Of a stretch of DNA of 64,000 nucleotides, positions 63,464-64,000 are shown one piece after another. Position 1 is the stretch's first letter. Every line of letters starts with the position of its first letter. Origin of the DNA: Pigmentibacter sp. JX0631 (GTDB lineage Bacteria > Bdellovibrionota_B > Oligoflexia > Silvanigrellales > Silvanigrellaceae); NCBI RefSeq assembly GCF_029873255.1, contig NZ_CP123622.1, forward strand, positions 3,571,001 through 3,635,000. The letters run 5' to 3'. A model generated the notes under the pieces. The model did not search any database. It was not told the DNA's origin and saw nothing but the letters and a program-made list of their open reading frames with translations. Position numbers and translations under genes: made by a program.

Positions 63464-63928
63464 ATGTACCGTAATCATTTTAGAAAACATTTAACAAGCC
63501 AAAATAGTTCTTTACCTTTTTTTGGTTTTCACAGTGAAGTAGGTAACTTGTTAAATTCAATTTTTTCTGAGCAAATTAATGAAAATAATTCCGAAATTTG
63601 GTTCAGACCTAGTTTAGATATAATTGAAACAAAAGAGCATTTTTTAGTTACTCTCGAACTTTCTGGAGTTTCTCAAAAAGACGTTGAAATATCACTAGAG
63701 AAAAATATATTAACCATTTCAGGAGAAAAAAAGAAAAAAGAACTTGATAAAGAAACAAGCTTTTATCGCAGTGAAATTTCTTATGGAAAATTCAAACGCT
63801 CCATAGAATTTCCTGAAAAAGCAAATTCAGAGGCCATTGAAGCAGAATTAAAAGATGGAATTTTGGCAATTAAAATTGGAAAAATTTTGCATTCAGAAGC
63901 TAAAAAAATCGAAATTAAATTAGCTTAA
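63464..63928 (+). CDS. Small heat-shock protein (Hsp20/alpha-crystallin family)
   Basis: A 154-residue holdase chaperone. The alpha-crystallin domain spans about 45-140: RPSLDIIETKEHFLVTLELSGVSQKDVEISLEKNILTISGEKK at its start and YGKFKRSIEFPEKANSEAIEAELKDGILAIKI near the end (the family A-x-x-x-(N/D)GIL signature). The N-terminus is Phe/Asn-rich, as usual. AGGAG lies seven bases upstream of the ATG, and a strong hairpin follows the stop. Repeats upstream may control it. Confidence 0.93.
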   Translation: MYRNHFRKHLTSQNSSLPFFGFHSEVGNLLNSIFSEQINENNSEIWFRPSLDIIETKEHFLVTLELSGVSQKDVEISLEKNILTISGEKKKKELDKETSFYRSEISYGKFKRSIEFPEKANSEAIEAELKDGILAIKIGKILHSEAKKIEIKLA

Positions 63929-63937
63929 TTTCCAACA

Positions 63938-63973
63938 GGCTTGAGAGTTTTAATAACTCTCAAGCCAATTTTA
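63938..63973 (+). terminator. Terminator after hsp20
   Basis: GGCTTGAGAGTT (63938-63949) pairs perfectly with AACTCTCAAGCC (63955-63966) over a five-base loop, followed by AATTTTA. The strong stem is followed by a moderate T-run. Confidence 0.8.
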
Positions 63974-64000
63974 CTTATAAAATAAATTAACACAATCAAC

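Noticed and set aside
1-64000. tRNA or rRNA genes
   Set aside because: No T-loop (GTTCGAATC-like) with a matching acceptor stem, and no rRNA-like stretch, was seen in the gaps between genes.

Overview
The window is AT-rich Gram-negative chromosomal DNA (by eye about a third G+C, not computed). Outer-membrane and periplasmic machinery is plentiful: a TonB-dependent receptor, PstS, several predicted lipoproteins and an LptE-like protein. Core genes (ruvAB, lepA, rpsA, gltX, pst, tkt) sit among many secreted proteins. The low G+C, FN3-rich lipoproteins, CheV and CRP-like signalling genes and an aerolysin-like toxin would fit a Bdellovibrionota/Oligoflexia lineage such as the Silvanigrellales. 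That placement is inference; no rRNA or other decisive marker is present. I saw no tRNA, rRNA or CRISPR array.

Layout. 1-5.4 kb: an FN3 lipoprotein running off the left edge, a LysM/FN3/outer-membrane protein, and glpF. 5.6-8.7 kb: ruvAB, then an oppositely oriented lipoprotein/solute-binding protein pair. 8.8-11.9 kb: lepA coupled to an MFS transporter. 12-15.4 kb: an unrecognised protein, a metallophosphoesterase and a PotD-like binding protein. 15.4-18.7 kb: a four-S1-domain protein, then rpsA with a structured leader and a terminator. 18.8-21.3 kb: sppA, a complete IS982-family element and yggT. 21.4-25.5 kb: a cyclic-nucleotide-binding/CheV/cyclic-nucleotide-binding trio, then a membrane protein/MarR operon with a clear promoter and operator. 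25.9-26.9 kb: a trypsin-like lipoprotein. 27-30.7 kb: pstSCAB. 31-37.4 kb: a PP-loop enzyme, a DUF486 protein and a run of ABC transport proteins that includes a binding protein/permease fusion. 37.6-38.8 kb: an aerolysin-like toxin. 39-44.7 kb: gltX, an M16 peptidase and a PAS histidine kinase. 44.8-52.3 kb (minus strand): a ketosynthase, an L,D-transpeptidase, an adenosine kinase, a lipoprotein and a TonB receptor. 52.5-59.3 kb: a GT39 glycosyltransferase, glutaredoxin, an LptE candidate, transketolase, a PAP2 phosphatase and a membrane nuclease-like protein. 59.2-61.5 kb: a sulfite-reductase-like domain fused to heptad repeats. 61.6-64 kb: khpA, a lipoprotein and hsp20.

How the genes fit together. 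Phosphate uptake (pst), amino-acid uptake (ATPase plus fusion protein) and several stand-alone binding proteins suggest a scavenging lifestyle. Envelope maintenance is represented by SppA, L,D-transpeptidase, the LptE candidate, PAP2 and GT39. Signalling is represented by the CNBD-CheV-CNBD trio and an orphan kinase. The parts least explained by known families are the CNBD-CheV-CNBD trio, the sulfite-reductase-like repeat protein, the membrane-anchored PD-(D/E)XK protein and the rpsA leader. Many start codons were moved from the longest open frame to a downstream start with a clear Shine-Dalgarno (SD) sequence; these choices are given per gene.
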